A stretch of DNA of 64,000 nucleotides, taken from positions 1-64,000 of the forward strand of contig CAZWPO010000007.1 in assembly GCA_964635975.1 (NCBI GenBank), written 5' to 3'. Of the stretch, positions 1 to 7,702 are shown piece by piece. The notes beneath the pieces were generated by a model. That model searched no databases and was not told the origin of the DNA. It was given only the letters and a program-made list of their open reading frames with translations. Source of the stretch: UBA5314 sp964635975 (GTDB taxonomy: Bacteria > Bacillota > Syntrophomonadia > Syntrophomonadales > Syntrophomonadaceae). A program made the position numbers and the translations under genes. Every line of letters starts with the position of its first letter. Within the stretch, counting starts at the first letter, position 1.

Positions 1-79
1 CGGCTTGTAGAATGGTGCTCCCTGCCGGAGCCTCTACCTCCTTTCCATTAATGATGAGTTTTACCAAATCCACCACCAT
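1..79 (-). CDS. N-terminus of a [2Fe-2S]-domain oxidoreductase subunit (partial)
   Basis: Only the first 26 codons are in the window; the gene runs off the left edge. The translation reads (M)VVDLVKLIINGKEVEAPAG and then STILQA. This is the opening beta-hairpin of a plant-type [2Fe-2S] ferredoxin domain as found at the N-terminus of NuoG, HoxU, iron-only hydrogenases and formate dehydrogenase alpha subunits. Which of these it is cannot be decided from 26 residues. AAGGAG lies only 2 nt before the ATG at 77-79, so one of the next two GTG codons (74-76 or 71-73, spacing 5 or 8) may be the real start. The upstream DNA carries an intron remnant, a terminator and a structured leader in the same orientation. 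Confidence 0.6.
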   Translation of the reverse strand, partial: MVVDLVKLIINGKEVEAPAGSTILQA

Positions 80-102
80 CACTCCTTCCAATATTTTTCG
101 GG

Positions 103-357
103 ATCGGGTAGGAGGCTGACCCCTTAGTGAATCAGCCTACCTTCCACATCACCGTACATACCGTTAGGTATACGGCGATTCCAAAGTTTACACATCACTT
201 CGCAGGATATCATTCCGCCAAGCCAAGGTATCCGTTGCGCCGCCGGCCCCCTTAAGATTCCACCTCGCATGGACACCTCTGCCTTTGGCTATGTGCCTGG
301 TATTATCAACCCGCACTAGGGACGTTCACCCATTTGACATGCCCAGGCCGGGCGCAC
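103..357 (-). mobile_element. Internally deleted group II intron (5' domain I joined to domains V-VI, no reverse transcriptase)
   Basis: Read on the minus strand, the element begins with the group II 5' consensus GTGCG (357-353) and continues into GTGCGCCCGGCCTGGGCATG, typical of clostridial group II introns. Domain V is at 179-148: a 9-bp basal stem (ATCGCCGTA with TACGGTGAT, one G-U pair), a 2-nt TG bulge, a 4-bp distal stem and a TAAC tetraloop, with a CGC catalytic triad. Domain VI follows as the GGTAGGCTGA/TCAGCCTCCTACC hairpin, and the element ends about at CCCGAT (103). Complete introns of this kind are around 2-2.5 kb and encode a reverse transcriptase/maturase. Here only about 255 bp remain, with no ORF. 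It is oriented like the partial gene at 1-79, whose ribosome site starts about 15 nt downstream. Splicing ability is doubtful. Confidence 0.72.
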
Positions 358-361
358 CAAA

Positions 362-393
362 CAAAAAATCCCCCGCACTGAAACAGGGGGGGG
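362..393 (-). terminator. Intrinsic terminator just upstream of the group II intron
   Basis: On the minus strand a C-run (393-386) pairs with GGGGG (374-370) and is followed by ATTTTTTG. The T-run ends only a few bases before the intron 5' end at 357. A weaker TTGCCTT/AAGGCAA stem (432-394) abuts it and could compete with it. Confidence 0.55.
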
Positions 394-557
394 TTTGCCT
401 TCTAACATAACTGGCATAACATTAAGGCAACTTCTCCTTGATTCAGGGCCCTATTTTGGGTATAAAATATCAGGCCTACAGATTCCCTTTACAGAAACCC
501 GGTAGCGCTTGATACTTTCACCGCCGAACCCCTTTCCAAGGTGTTGATGACAAGACA

Positions 558-714
558 TAAATCGCGCTTCCCCTTATTAGTATGAAAAAGCGCGATATTA
601 ATACAATAAGTACAATACCGCTCCTTTCCTCATGATGGAGGCAAACCTGTTTCCCTGTTTACCCTAACGGCTAAGCCACCATGGCATTTCGCTTTAGGTG
701 GGATAGCTCGGAGC
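558..714 (-). promoter_or_regulatory. Candidate structured leader RNA (riboswitch-like), class not identified
   Basis: On the minus strand a multi-stem fold is visible. An outer stem GCTCC (714-710) pairs with GGAGC (624-620). It encloses CCACC/GGTGG (701-697 with 680-676) and GGTAAAC/GTTTGCC (663-657 with 646-640), the latter closed by a 10-nt loop containing GGGAAAC. A separate 9-bp hairpin ATCGCGCTT/AAGCGCGAT follows (596-588 with 569-561). A terminator lies further on at 362-393 and an oxidoreductase gene after that, which is riboswitch-like architecture. The CTCCG...CTATCCC...GGGAAAC pattern loosely recalls molybdenum-cofactor riboswitches, but I cannot confirm the class. Confidence 0.33.
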
Positions 715-1300
715 CAAGCTTTTGAAAGCATGTTAAGTTGTTTTGTATTGAATTATAAAAGCAGACGGTTCTCTTAAATACTAATTATTCGACATTTTAA
801 TTAAAAATCCTGCTGCTTTTTATAACTATATTAATATTAACATTTACTATACCAACATTACTCTACCAAACCAAATATAATTTTTCTGATTCAACCACTT
901 GGCAAAACTGCCACGCTATTATCCTGGTTAATCAATATCAGTTAAAATATCAGCCCTATCCCCGTGCGAATACACATCGAACCTCTGCCCACGGTCAAAG
1001 TCAAGTATCGTCAATTCCAGATGTTCGGCCATTCCACCGCTTTATATGTGGAGACTGATCGCGCCAGACCGCTATAGAAGGACCTGATGGTTGTGGCAGC
1101 CTAGTTATAGCGGTGCTGATTATATGGGTTGAATACAAATGCTCCCCGCTTGTTGTATTATAATGATAAGCCCTCTTTGTGCAGATGATCTATCACCCAT
1201 ATCGGGCATCCCACAGATTTTAGAGCATAGTATTATCGCATTCCTAATCAGCATCTAACCTAGAGCTTACCATTCGCTGATTATTAAATAAAAAATCAAG
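715..1300. other. AT-rich intergenic stretch with no convincing gene
   Basis: No ORF with a ribosome site is visible. One frame is open from 946 to 1077 (+) and reads protein-like (VRIHIEPLPTVKVKYRQFQ and onward) before a TAG. It has no start signal and may be the tail of a decayed gene. A TATAAT at about 1151-1156 (+) has no clear -35 partner. Confidence 0.4.
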
Positions 1301-1315
1301 ATGGGGGGAAACGTG

Positions 1316-2074
1316 ATGAGGCTAACCGGAAAGACTGCCATGGTTACAGGAGGAGGAACTGGGATCGGCCGAGGAGCTGCAATAGCGCTTGCGCGAGAAG
1401 GAGCTAAAGTAGCCGTAATGGGAAGACGTCCTGATCCCCTGGAAGAAACTGTAGAAATTATCAAACTTAATGGGGGAACAGCTATTGCCTGCCCGGGCGA
1501 TGTCACCTCGAGAGACGATCTAGGCCGCTCCTACACCATGATCCAAAATGAATGGGGACGCCTGGATATCCTGGTCAACAACGCCGGGGCCGCAATATTC
1601 AAGCCGTTTATGGAGACTACCATGGAGGAATTTGACCACATTTTCCGTGTAGACCTGCGCAGCGTTTTTGAGACCACCCAGGTAATGGTTCCTTTGATGA
1701 TTGCAAACGACGGGGGAAGCATTGTTAATATATCGTCCATTTTAGGCGTTCTGGGTAGTAAAGACTCCACTGCCTACTGCGCCATGAAAGGCGGTGTAGT
1801 CAACCTTACCCGCGCCCTGGCTCATGCTCTGGGCCCCGACATCAGGGTGAACTGCATCTGCCCTTCGCACGTCGTAACACCCATGATGCAGGAAGAAATG
1901 GATAGGGTTGAAAGAAAAGGCAAAATGAAAAAGCTGACCTCGATGTTCCCTTTAAAAAGAATAGGCTATCCGGATGACATGGAGGGGGCTATATTATTCT
2001 TCGCCTCTGATGAATCAAAATGGTTGACCGGAGACATCCTCATGGTGGATGGCGGGCTTTCCTGTTATATTTGA
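1316..2074 (+). CDS. Short-chain dehydrogenase/reductase (SDR family)
   Basis: A classical SDR of about 252 residues, predicted to be a cytosolic NAD(P)-dependent oxidoreductase. The nucleotide-binding turn TGGGTGIG lies near residues 11-18, NNAG near residue 87, the catalytic Ser in NISSILG, and the YxxxK motif as YCAMK near residue 155. The C-terminus WLTGDILMVDGG is typical of the FabG/3-oxoacyl reductase-like branch. ATG 1316 is preferred over ATG 1301 because the GGGGGGA at 1303-1309 is then a ribosome site about 7 nt upstream. The gene stands alone and ends in an intrinsic terminator. The substrate cannot be predicted; FabG-like, glucose dehydrogenase-like and hydroxysteroid dehydrogenase-like members all share these motifs. 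Confidence 0.88.
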   Translation: MRLTGKTAMVTGGGTGIGRGAAIALAREGAKVAVMGRRPDPLEETVEIIKLNGGTAIACPGDVTSRDDLGRSYTMIQNEWGRLDILVNNAGAAIFKPFMETTMEEFDHIFRVDLRSVFETTQVMVPLMIANDGGSIVNISSILGVLGSKDSTAYCAMKGGVVNLTRALAHALGPDIRVNCICPSHVVTPMMQEEMDRVERKGKMKKLTSMFPLKRIGYPDDMEGAILFFASDESKWLTGDILMVDGGLSCYI

Positions 2075-2177
2075 TGCAAAAAAATCCGAATGAGCAAGAA
2101 CAACCCGAGAGCAGGGCTTAAGCGAATCATTTTTTTCGACGATACTTAAAGCAGGTGTTAAAATGTGAGGTTTCAGA

Positions 2178-2214
2178 GGGGAAGGGGCTGGTTAAAACCG
2201 GTCCTTCCCCTTCT
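2178..2214 (+). terminator. Intrinsic terminator of the SDR gene
   Basis: GGGGAAGG (2178-2185) pairs with CCTTCCCC (2203-2210), with an inner CTGG/CCGG extension and a TTAAAA loop, followed by TTCTTCT. It lies between convergent genes. Confidence 0.7.
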
Positions 2215-2215
2215 T

Positions 2216-3169
2216 CTACTCTGACGTATCCCCGCTGTCATTATCTTCTGGTTTGTAGCCAGGCGCGTATATCGGCGCTGCTTCTTGCAGGCTCTTAGAT
2301 TTTTTAGCTTTCCTCCGGCGTATCCAGCGTATGACCAGGTAGAAAATCCCCCCGAACACAGCCAGGAAAGGCAGAGATGATATAAAAATGATGAACAGTC
2401 CGGTAAGTAATTTAACCAGGGCGCCCAGGCTACTCATAAAACCCTGCCCGGCTTTGCCCAGCGTGCCTTTGGGAGCTTTCAATGCGGTTTGATTTTCGCT
2501 TAAAGTAATAGAAAAAGATGTATAATCGACCTGATTTTTCAGGACATTCATGCGGGCTTGCAAAGACTCCCTTTCCTGCCTTACCCGGGCTATTTCTTTT
2601 TCCACTGCCAGTAAATCTTGAATGGTGCTTGTTTTCGTCTGCATATAACCGAGCAGGCGTTCCTCCTCGGCAGTCAGAACTTTCAACCTGGCCTCAGTGT
2701 CGTAATAGGTATCGCTCACATCGCGCGAGGTCTTTTCCTCGTCTTTGACATAGCCAATCGACTGAAGATATTCAACCATTAATTGAGCGCTGCTTTCGGG
2801 AACCTTTACTACCAGACTGGCTTTGATCTCATCTTTATCATCGCTCATACGGCTTTCCGTCAGATAACCCTGCAGCTGATCTGCTTTTGCGATGATATTG
2901 GCATTGGCCTGTCGCGCATCAGCAACTTCGATCTCGTATTTCCACATTTCGGCCATCTTCCTGGGAATAGTTTCAGACTGGGAAGCCGGATTCTGAGTAC
3001 TTGAAGATTCTCTGGGAGCGGCAGGAAGCGACTGCTCATCCTTCGAACTGCCGCCAAGAATGCCACTGCTGGATGAACATCCCGATATAATCAGCATAAG
3101 CAAAAAAATTACAACCAGGTTTATTACTCGGCACCTGCTGGTCATCTTCCATAAGCTGCTATTTAGCAA
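2216..3169 (-). CDS. DUF4349-type lipoprotein with C-terminal membrane helix
   Basis: The 317-residue product starts with a lipoprotein signal peptide ending in the lipobox LIISGC, so it is probably anchored in the membrane and faces outside. The middle contains the DUF4349 pattern: YEIEVADARQANANIIAKA, then the SDTYYDTEARLKVL region and a coiled coil (EKEIARVRQERESLQARM). A hydrophobic helix near residues 245-275 and a basic tail (RWIRRRKAKKSK) follow, giving a lipid anchor at one end and a membrane span at the other. The start is a TTG at 3167-3169, 8 nt after GGGGGG. The family's function is unknown. It is single and convergent with the SDR gene. Confidence 0.8.
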   Translation of the reverse strand: MLNSSLWKMTSRCRVINLVVIFLLMLIISGCSSSSGILGGSSKDEQSLPAAPRESSSTQNPASQSETIPRKMAEMWKYEIEVADARQANANIIAKADQLQGYLTESRMSDDKDEIKASLVVKVPESSAQLMVEYLQSIGYVKDEEKTSRDVSDTYYDTEARLKVLTAEEERLLGYMQTKTSTIQDLLAVEKEIARVRQERESLQARMNVLKNQVDYTSFSITLSENQTALKAPKGTLGKAGQGFMSSLGALVKLLTGLFIIFISSLPFLAVFGGIFYLVIRWIRRRKAKKSKSLQEAAPIYAPGYKPEDNDSGDTSE

Positions 3170-3289
3170 AAATTTTTCCCCCCATCCAACTTATTTCATC
3201 AGGCTTTAATTAACTTTATAACGAGTATACTATCGAAGGGAAGATGTTCTTTCCTTTTTAGGAATAAAAAGCTCAATTAAACAAAGAAA

Positions 3290-3486
3290 GCAAGGGGAGA
3301 AGTCCCCTTGCCCAGCTTGTTAAAGAATTTGGCAAGCTGGCAGGGCGAGCAAAAAAGATGTAGATCGAGGCGCTCGGAAAGCCCGTGATTGAGGCGTACC
3401 TGAGTACGTTGATTGAGCGGGTTTTTCGAAGCAACAAAGATATACAGCTTTTTTGACGGTCTGAGCAAGGGGAGAAATCCCCTTGC
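3290..3486. repeat. Palindromic intergenic repeat bracketed by two near-identical hairpins
   Basis: Two 22-bp hairpins, GCAAGGGGAGAAGTCCCCTTGC (3290-3311, shown here with its central AAGT) and the same with one substitution (3465-3486), flank about 150 bp. Inside are CCAGCTTG/CAAGCTGG and a long imperfect palindrome centred on GCGTACCTGAGTACG (3393-3407), with CCCG/CGGG arms and A-run/T-run ends. It resembles dispersed palindromic repeats of syntrophic clostridia; that resemblance is from memory, not a search. It has no coding capacity. Confidence 0.6.
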
Positions 3487-3515
3487 TTTAAATTATTGTT
3501 ATCCTTATGCGGATT

Positions 3516-4565
3516 TTAGATTGTATCGTCGGTGGTGGTATCGTCAGTGGTAGTATCGTCGGTGGCAGTATCGTCAGCGGCAGTATCGTCGGTGGCAGTA
3601 TCATCGGTGGTGGTATCGTCGGTGGTAGTATCGTCAGCGGTAGTATCGTCGGCCGTAGTGTCATCGGTGGTGGTATCGTCGGCGGTAGTATCGTCAGCGG
3701 TAGTATCGTCGGTGGTAGTTGCATCGGTCTGCTCGCTTGCAGCGATAGCTTCTGCCATCATAGCTGCGATTTGAGCCCGGGTGATATTGCTGTTAGGATT
3801 GAATTTCCCGTCCGGAGTACCAGATATTACTCCTAATTCATGCAGGGCAACCAGGTAACCAAGGTTCTCTCCGCTCAGGTATCCCACGTCAGTAAACGGG
3901 ACCTCGCCATTAAGTGCAGGGTTAATACCCAGCGCCTGGGCAAGGGCTACAGCACAATCAACCCGACTGGCCTGAACCTGACTGTGGAAGCGGTTAAGAT
4001 TAATACCTAATGCTTTGGCCTGTTTAAATGATTCTTTAGCCCAGGCCGGAGCCGATTCAGTTTCGATTTCCTCATCGTTGCCTTCTTCACCTACAATCTC
4101 TTCATCGCTGGTGCTCTCATCGGTTGAAGTCTCTTCAGATGCAGTCTCGTCAGTGCTACTCTCATCAGCAGCGCCTTCATCCGTACCCAACACCTCAGCC
4201 ATGTTGACCATCATTACTACCGCTTCGGTAGCGGTGACCGGACTGTCTGGTTGGAAGGTGCCGTCCTGGTAGCCATTCACTATGCCGAGGTCTTTCACCT
4301 TCTTGATAGCTTTGGACGCCCAATGTCCACAAGTATCAGAATACTCACTCTCTGAAGCGGTGTTGTTATTGCTCATTATTTTCTTGCCTGATGTGCTTTT
4401 CCCTTTGTTGATATTTCCGGCCTGTCCACTGTTAGTACTTGCAGAAATGGACTGTTTATGGCCGCCCTTGCCTCCGCCTCCTTTAGCGCCTTTGGCCAGA
4501 ACCGGAGCAGCAGTCATGGATAACATAAACACCAGGGTCAGAAATACAGTAAAAACCCTCTTCAA
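3516..4565 (-). CDS. S-layer homology (SLH) domain protein with Thr/Asp-rich repeat tail
   Basis: A secreted cell-surface protein of 349 residues. It has a Sec signal peptide (MKRVFTVFLTLVFML..., cleavage near APVLAKG), a Gly/Lys/Ser-rich linker, then three SLH-like units. SLH1 is at about 80-125 (HWASKAIKKVKDLGIVNGYQ). An acidic linker of DEST-rich sequence follows. SLH2 is at about 170-210 and SLH3 at about 220-270 (FTDVGYLSGENLGY, then GVISGTPDGKFNPNS). SLH domains bind pyruvylated secondary cell-wall polymers. The last about 70 residues are pentapeptides of the form TxDDT, encoded by a 15-bp minisatellite. The start is a TTG at 4563-4565, 8 nt from AAGGAGG. The highly acidic tail is probably disordered and may bind cations. 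Confidence 0.85.
   Translation of the reverse strand: MKRVFTVFLTLVFMLSMTAAPVLAKGAKGGGGKGGHKQSISASTNSGQAGNINKGKSTSGKKIMSNNNTASESEYSDTCGHWASKAIKKVKDLGIVNGYQDGTFQPDSPVTATEAVVMMVNMAEVLGTDEGAADESSTDETASEETSTDESTSDEEIVGEEGNDEEIETESAPAWAKESFKQAKALGINLNRFHSQVQASRVDCAVALAQALGINPALNGEVPFTDVGYLSGENLGYLVALHELGVISGTPDGKFNPNSNITRAQIAAMMAEAIAASEQTDATTTDDTTADDTTADDTTTDDTTADDTTADDTTTDDTTTDDTATDDTAADDTATDDTTTDDTTTDDTI
3519..3728 (-). repeat. 15-bp minisatellite encoding (T/A)xDDT repeats
   Basis: About 14 tandem 15-bp units (plus-strand form like GTATCGTCGGTGGTA) make up the 3' end of the SLH gene. Unit length is a multiple of three, so copy-number change keeps the frame. The opposite strand shows a long shadow ORF of Val/Ser/Gly repeats, which is not a gene. 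Confidence 0.85.
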
Positions 4566-4763
4566 TTAAACGGCCTCCTTTCCGAAATAAAAATTCAGTA
4601 TATTAAATTTATACCACTTATTACTAAGGTCATCTATTGTATAATAGTCTAAAACTATTTAGGACTTTTTTCCCCTTTTATTGTAAATTACTCTTGACAG
4701 GGCGTTTAGATAAGCTGCTCTTGTTTCTAATATATCCATATAGTAATTGTCATGAAAGCAAAC

Positions 4764-4797
4764 AAAAAAGCCGGATTCCGCCATCCGAAACCCAGCT
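4764..4797 (-). terminator. Intrinsic terminator of the dnaK-clpB operon
   Basis: On the minus strand a 12-bp stem (AGCTGGGTTTCG with CGGAATCCGGCT, including G-U pairs) with a GATGG loop is followed by TTTTTT. It sits 18 bp after the clpB stop. Confidence 0.8.
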
Positions 4798-4814
4798 TAC
4801 GATAAACTATTCTC

Positions 4815-7409
4815 CTATATTACACCAATGACAATACCGGTTTCGTCTTCCGATACCATGACCCGGTCTCCGGGTCTTACAATCCCGGCTACGATTTTGC
4901 GCGACAGTGCGGTTTCTACTTCCTGCTGAATCAGTCTTTTTAAAGGCCGGGCTCCATAAGCCGGATCATAGCCGTTACGGGCGACATAATCCAGGGCTTT
5001 CTCATCCCACTCAAGATATCCCCGGGTGGTTTGATGGAAGCGGTCGGCTAGCTTTTTAAGAAGCATTGCCGCTATCTTTTCAATCTGCTCCTTCTTAAGT
5101 GCATGGAAGACTATTATTTCATCAATCCGGTTCAAGAACTCTGGTCTGAAGTTCTGGCGTAGAAGATTTAAGACTCGCTCTTTCATGCCCTCATAATCCC
5201 CGCCGCTGCTCTGGAAATTCAAAATTTCGTGGCTGCCGATATTAGATGTCATGATTATTATGGTATTACGGAAATCGACTACCCGGCCCTGACCGTCGGT
5301 AAGGCGTCCGTCATCTAGTATTTGTAAAAAAACATTGAAAACATCATAATGGGCTTTCTCAATCTCGTCAAAAAGAACTACCGAGTAGGGCTTACGGCGC
5401 ACCGCCTCCGTCAGCTGTCCGCCTTCTTCATAGCCCACATACCCGGGCGGAGCACCAATCAATCGAGCCACCGTGTGTTTCTCCATATATTCTGACATAT
5501 CTATTCGAATGATACTGCGTTCATCGTCAAAAAGCGTCTCCGCTAGAGCTCGGCTAAGCTCGGTCTTGCCCACACCAGTAGGTCCGAGGAAAATAAAACT
5601 ACCAACCGGACGATTGGGATCTTTCAGGCCGCTGCGCGAGCGCAGGACCGCATCACTTACAGCTTTCACCGCTTCCTCCTGGCCAATAACCCGCTCGTGC
5701 AGGATTTCCTCCATGCTGGCCAATTTTTCACGTTCGCCTTCCAGCAAGCGACTGACCGGGATGCCGGTCCAGCGGCTTACCACCCGGGCAATGTCCTCTT
5801 CTTCCACTTCTTCTTTCAGCATCATGCTGCCCTTCTGCTTGCCGGCCAGCAAGTCCTCCTCCTCTTTAAGCTGTTTCTCCAACTCATTCAAACGCCCGTA
5901 TTTTATTTCCGCAGCCCGGTTCAGGTCATAATCCCGCTCCGCCTTTTCCATTTCATTGCGGCTGTCCTCCATCTCGCGCTTTATCTTGCGCACACGGGCA
6001 ATAGCTTCCTTCTCAGCCTGCCACTGGTTTTTCATTACGTCGGCTTCACCCTGCAGATCCTGCAGTTCTTTGAGAATCTGGCTATGCCGTTCCTTGGAGG
6101 CGGCATCCTTCTCCTTCTCCAGCGCGGCTGCTTCGATCTCCAACTGCATAATGCGTCGGGTGATCTCATCGAGAACCGTCGGCATACTGTCAATTTCAGT
6201 ACGCAGCCTGGCTCCGGCCTCATCCATCAGATCGATGGCCTTGTCAGGCAAAAAGCGATCGGAAATGTATCGATCAGATAAAACGGCTGCCGCCACCAGG
6301 GCTGAATCCTGGATGCGCACCCCGTGGTGAACCTCATAGCGTTCTTTTAATCCTCGTAAAATCGAAATTGTATCCTCTATGGAGGGCGGATTGACCATGA
6401 CCGGTTGAAAGCGCCGCTCCAGTGCAGCATCTTTTTCAATATGTTTACGGTATTCATCCAGGGTAGTTGCGCCAATGGCTCGAAGTTCACCACGAGCCAG
6501 CATTGGCTTTAATAGATTGCTGGCATCCATGGAGCCTTCGGCAGCTCCCGCTCCCACAACGGTATGTAGCTCGTCAATAAATAGTATTATACGGCCCATG
6601 GCTTTCTCGACTTCTTTTAATACCGCCTTAAGGCGCTCTTCGAATTCGCCCCGATATTTGGCTCCCGCCACCAGAGCACCCATATCCAGGCCTATAATGA
6701 GCTTATCTTTCAATCCTTCCGGCACGTCTTTAGCAACGATACGGCGGGCCAGGCCCTCAACTATAGCGGTTTTACCGACACCCGGCTCGCCTATCAATAC
6801 CGGATTATTTTTAGTGCGCCGCGATAATATCTCCATCACCCTACGTATTTCATCATCCCGACCGATAACCGGGTCGAGTTTGCCTTCCTGGGCTAGCTTG
6901 GTTAAATCCCGGCCGTAACGTTCCAGGGCTTCATAGCTGTCCTCGGGATTATCGCTGGATACGCGCTGTGAGCCGCGCACGCTGCGCAGCGAATTAAACA
7001 GAGCATCCCTGTTCAAACCGAAACGTTCCAGCAGATTTCTTAAATCATTTTCACCTTCTGCCAGTAATGCCAGCAGCAAATGCTCGACGCTTATATAGTC
7101 ATCCTTCAACTCCCTGGCTTCCTGCTCCGACCGGTTCAGCACCCGGGCCAAGGCCTGACTGGTGTAAGCAGCTCCTTCATATCCGTGTACTGCCGGCAGG
7201 CGGTCTAAGAGACGCCCAAGTTCCTGTTCAAAAGCGGGGAGATTAACACCAGCCTGCTCAATCAGCCGCGGGGTTATACCCCCTTCCTGGTTAAGCAAAG
7301 CTAACAGCAGATGCTTCCCGTTTATTTCCTGGTGATGGTGGGCAGCTGCCTGCTGCTGGGCATCAACCAGAGCCTGGCGCGATTTCTGAGTTAGCCGTTC
7401 CATGTCCAT
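4815..7409 (-). CDS. clpB: ATP-dependent disaggregase ClpB
   Basis: A Hsp104-class AAA+ hexamer that threads aggregated proteins and works with DnaK. At 864 residues it has normal ClpB length. It shows an N-terminal Clp repeat domain (1-145), NBD1 with Walker A GEPGVGKT near 205 and Walker B IILFIDELH, a long coiled-coil middle domain (about 400-530, ending ...LLAGKQKG), and NBD2 with GPTGVGKT near 600, FDEIEKAH and the GARPLKRLIQ sensor-2 region. It lacks the IGF/ClpP loop, so it is a disaggregase. ATG 7407-7409 is 6 nt after GAGGTG. A GTG at 7416-7418 overlapping the cbpM stop is the alternative. It is the last gene of the dnaK operon. Confidence 0.97.
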   Translation of the reverse strand: MDMERLTQKSRQALVDAQQQAAAHHHQEINGKHLLLALLNQEGGITPRLIEQAGVNLPAFEQELGRLLDRLPAVHGYEGAAYTSQALARVLNRSEQEARELKDDYISVEHLLLALLAEGENDLRNLLERFGLNRDALFNSLRSVRGSQRVSSDNPEDSYEALERYGRDLTKLAQEGKLDPVIGRDDEIRRVMEILSRRTKNNPVLIGEPGVGKTAIVEGLARRIVAKDVPEGLKDKLIIGLDMGALVAGAKYRGEFEERLKAVLKEVEKAMGRIILFIDELHTVVGAGAAEGSMDASNLLKPMLARGELRAIGATTLDEYRKHIEKDAALERRFQPVMVNPPSIEDTISILRGLKERYEVHHGVRIQDSALVAAAVLSDRYISDRFLPDKAIDLMDEAGARLRTEIDSMPTVLDEITRRIMQLEIEAAALEKEKDAASKERHSQILKELQDLQGEADVMKNQWQAEKEAIARVRKIKREMEDSRNEMEKAERDYDLNRAAEIKYGRLNELEKQLKEEEDLLAGKQKGSMMLKEEVEEEDIARVVSRWTGIPVSRLLEGEREKLASMEEILHERVIGQEEAVKAVSDAVLRSRSGLKDPNRPVGSFIFLGPTGVGKTELSRALAETLFDDERSIIRIDMSEYMEKHTVARLIGAPPGYVGYEEGGQLTEAVRRKPYSVVLFDEIEKAHYDVFNVFLQILDDGRLTDGQGRVVDFRNTIIIMTSNIGSHEILNFQSSGGDYEGMKERVLNLLRQNFRPEFLNRIDEIIVFHALKKEQIEKIAAMLLKKLADRFHQTTRGYLEWDEKALDYVARNGYDPAYGARPLKRLIQQEVETALSRKIVAGIVRPGDRVMVSEDETGIVIGVI

Positions 7410-7414
7410 CTGTT

Positions 7415-7693
7415 TCACCTCTTCCGTTTTAAGGATTCCACTTCTTCTTCCAGCTGCTCGATCCGTTCCAATAAATCAACAATTACAGCAGCTCCCTGCA
7501 GATTGACGCTCAAGAAGTTCTTGAGCCGCATAATCTTATGCAAACGGCGCAGGTTTATAGCATCTATGAAACCTGCCCTTAGCTCCAGCATACCCAGTTC
7601 CTGTAGAACCGAAAGGATGTCGGGATGAATATCCAATTCGGAAACTGGCAGTTTTTCTTCATAACTATGGTAGTATATCCGTAATACAGTCAT
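7415..7693 (-). CDS. cbpM: CbpM/MerR-like chaperone modulator
   Basis: A 92-residue protein with a MerR-like helical core (ILSVLQELGMLELRAGFID, then LRRLHKIMRLKNFLSVNLQG) and a C-terminal coiled coil (RIEQLEEEVESLKRKR). It lies directly between a J-domain gene and clpB, which is the position and size of CbpM-type modulators. In E. coli CbpM binds the J-domain of CbpA and blocks its use of DnaK. Here it most likely tunes the J-protein encoded just upstream. The ATG has AGGGGTGA in front. Without the context it could be read as a small MerR-like DNA-binding protein, but the N-terminal helix-turn-helix is degenerate. Confidence 0.75.
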   Translation of the reverse strand: MTVLRIYYHSYEEKLPVSELDIHPDILSVLQELGMLELRAGFIDAINLRRLHKIMRLKNFLSVNLQGAAVIVDLLERIEQLEEEVESLKRKR

Positions 7694-7702
7694 AGTTCAC
7701 CC

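Noticed and set aside
103..393. Class C group II intron inserted after a terminator
   Set aside because: The position after a terminator and the CGC triad would fit class C, but the 5' region matches the common clostridial GTGCGCCCGG type from memory, so no class is assigned.
946..1077. Protein-like open frame of 43 codons on the plus strand
   Set aside because: No start codon with a ribosome site and no recognisable family; possibly a decayed gene tail, so it is only mentioned under the intergenic region.
3519..3728. CRISPR-like regular repeat
   Set aside because: Units are 15 bp, contiguous and coding, with no spacers.
3507..3836. Long plus-strand ORFs of Ser/Val/Gly repeats
   Set aside because: They are the complement of the SLH gene minisatellite and have no start signals.
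5473..6918. Several plus-strand ORFs opposite clpB
   Set aside because: They are antisense shadows of clpB with no ribosome sites and Ser/Arg-rich composition.
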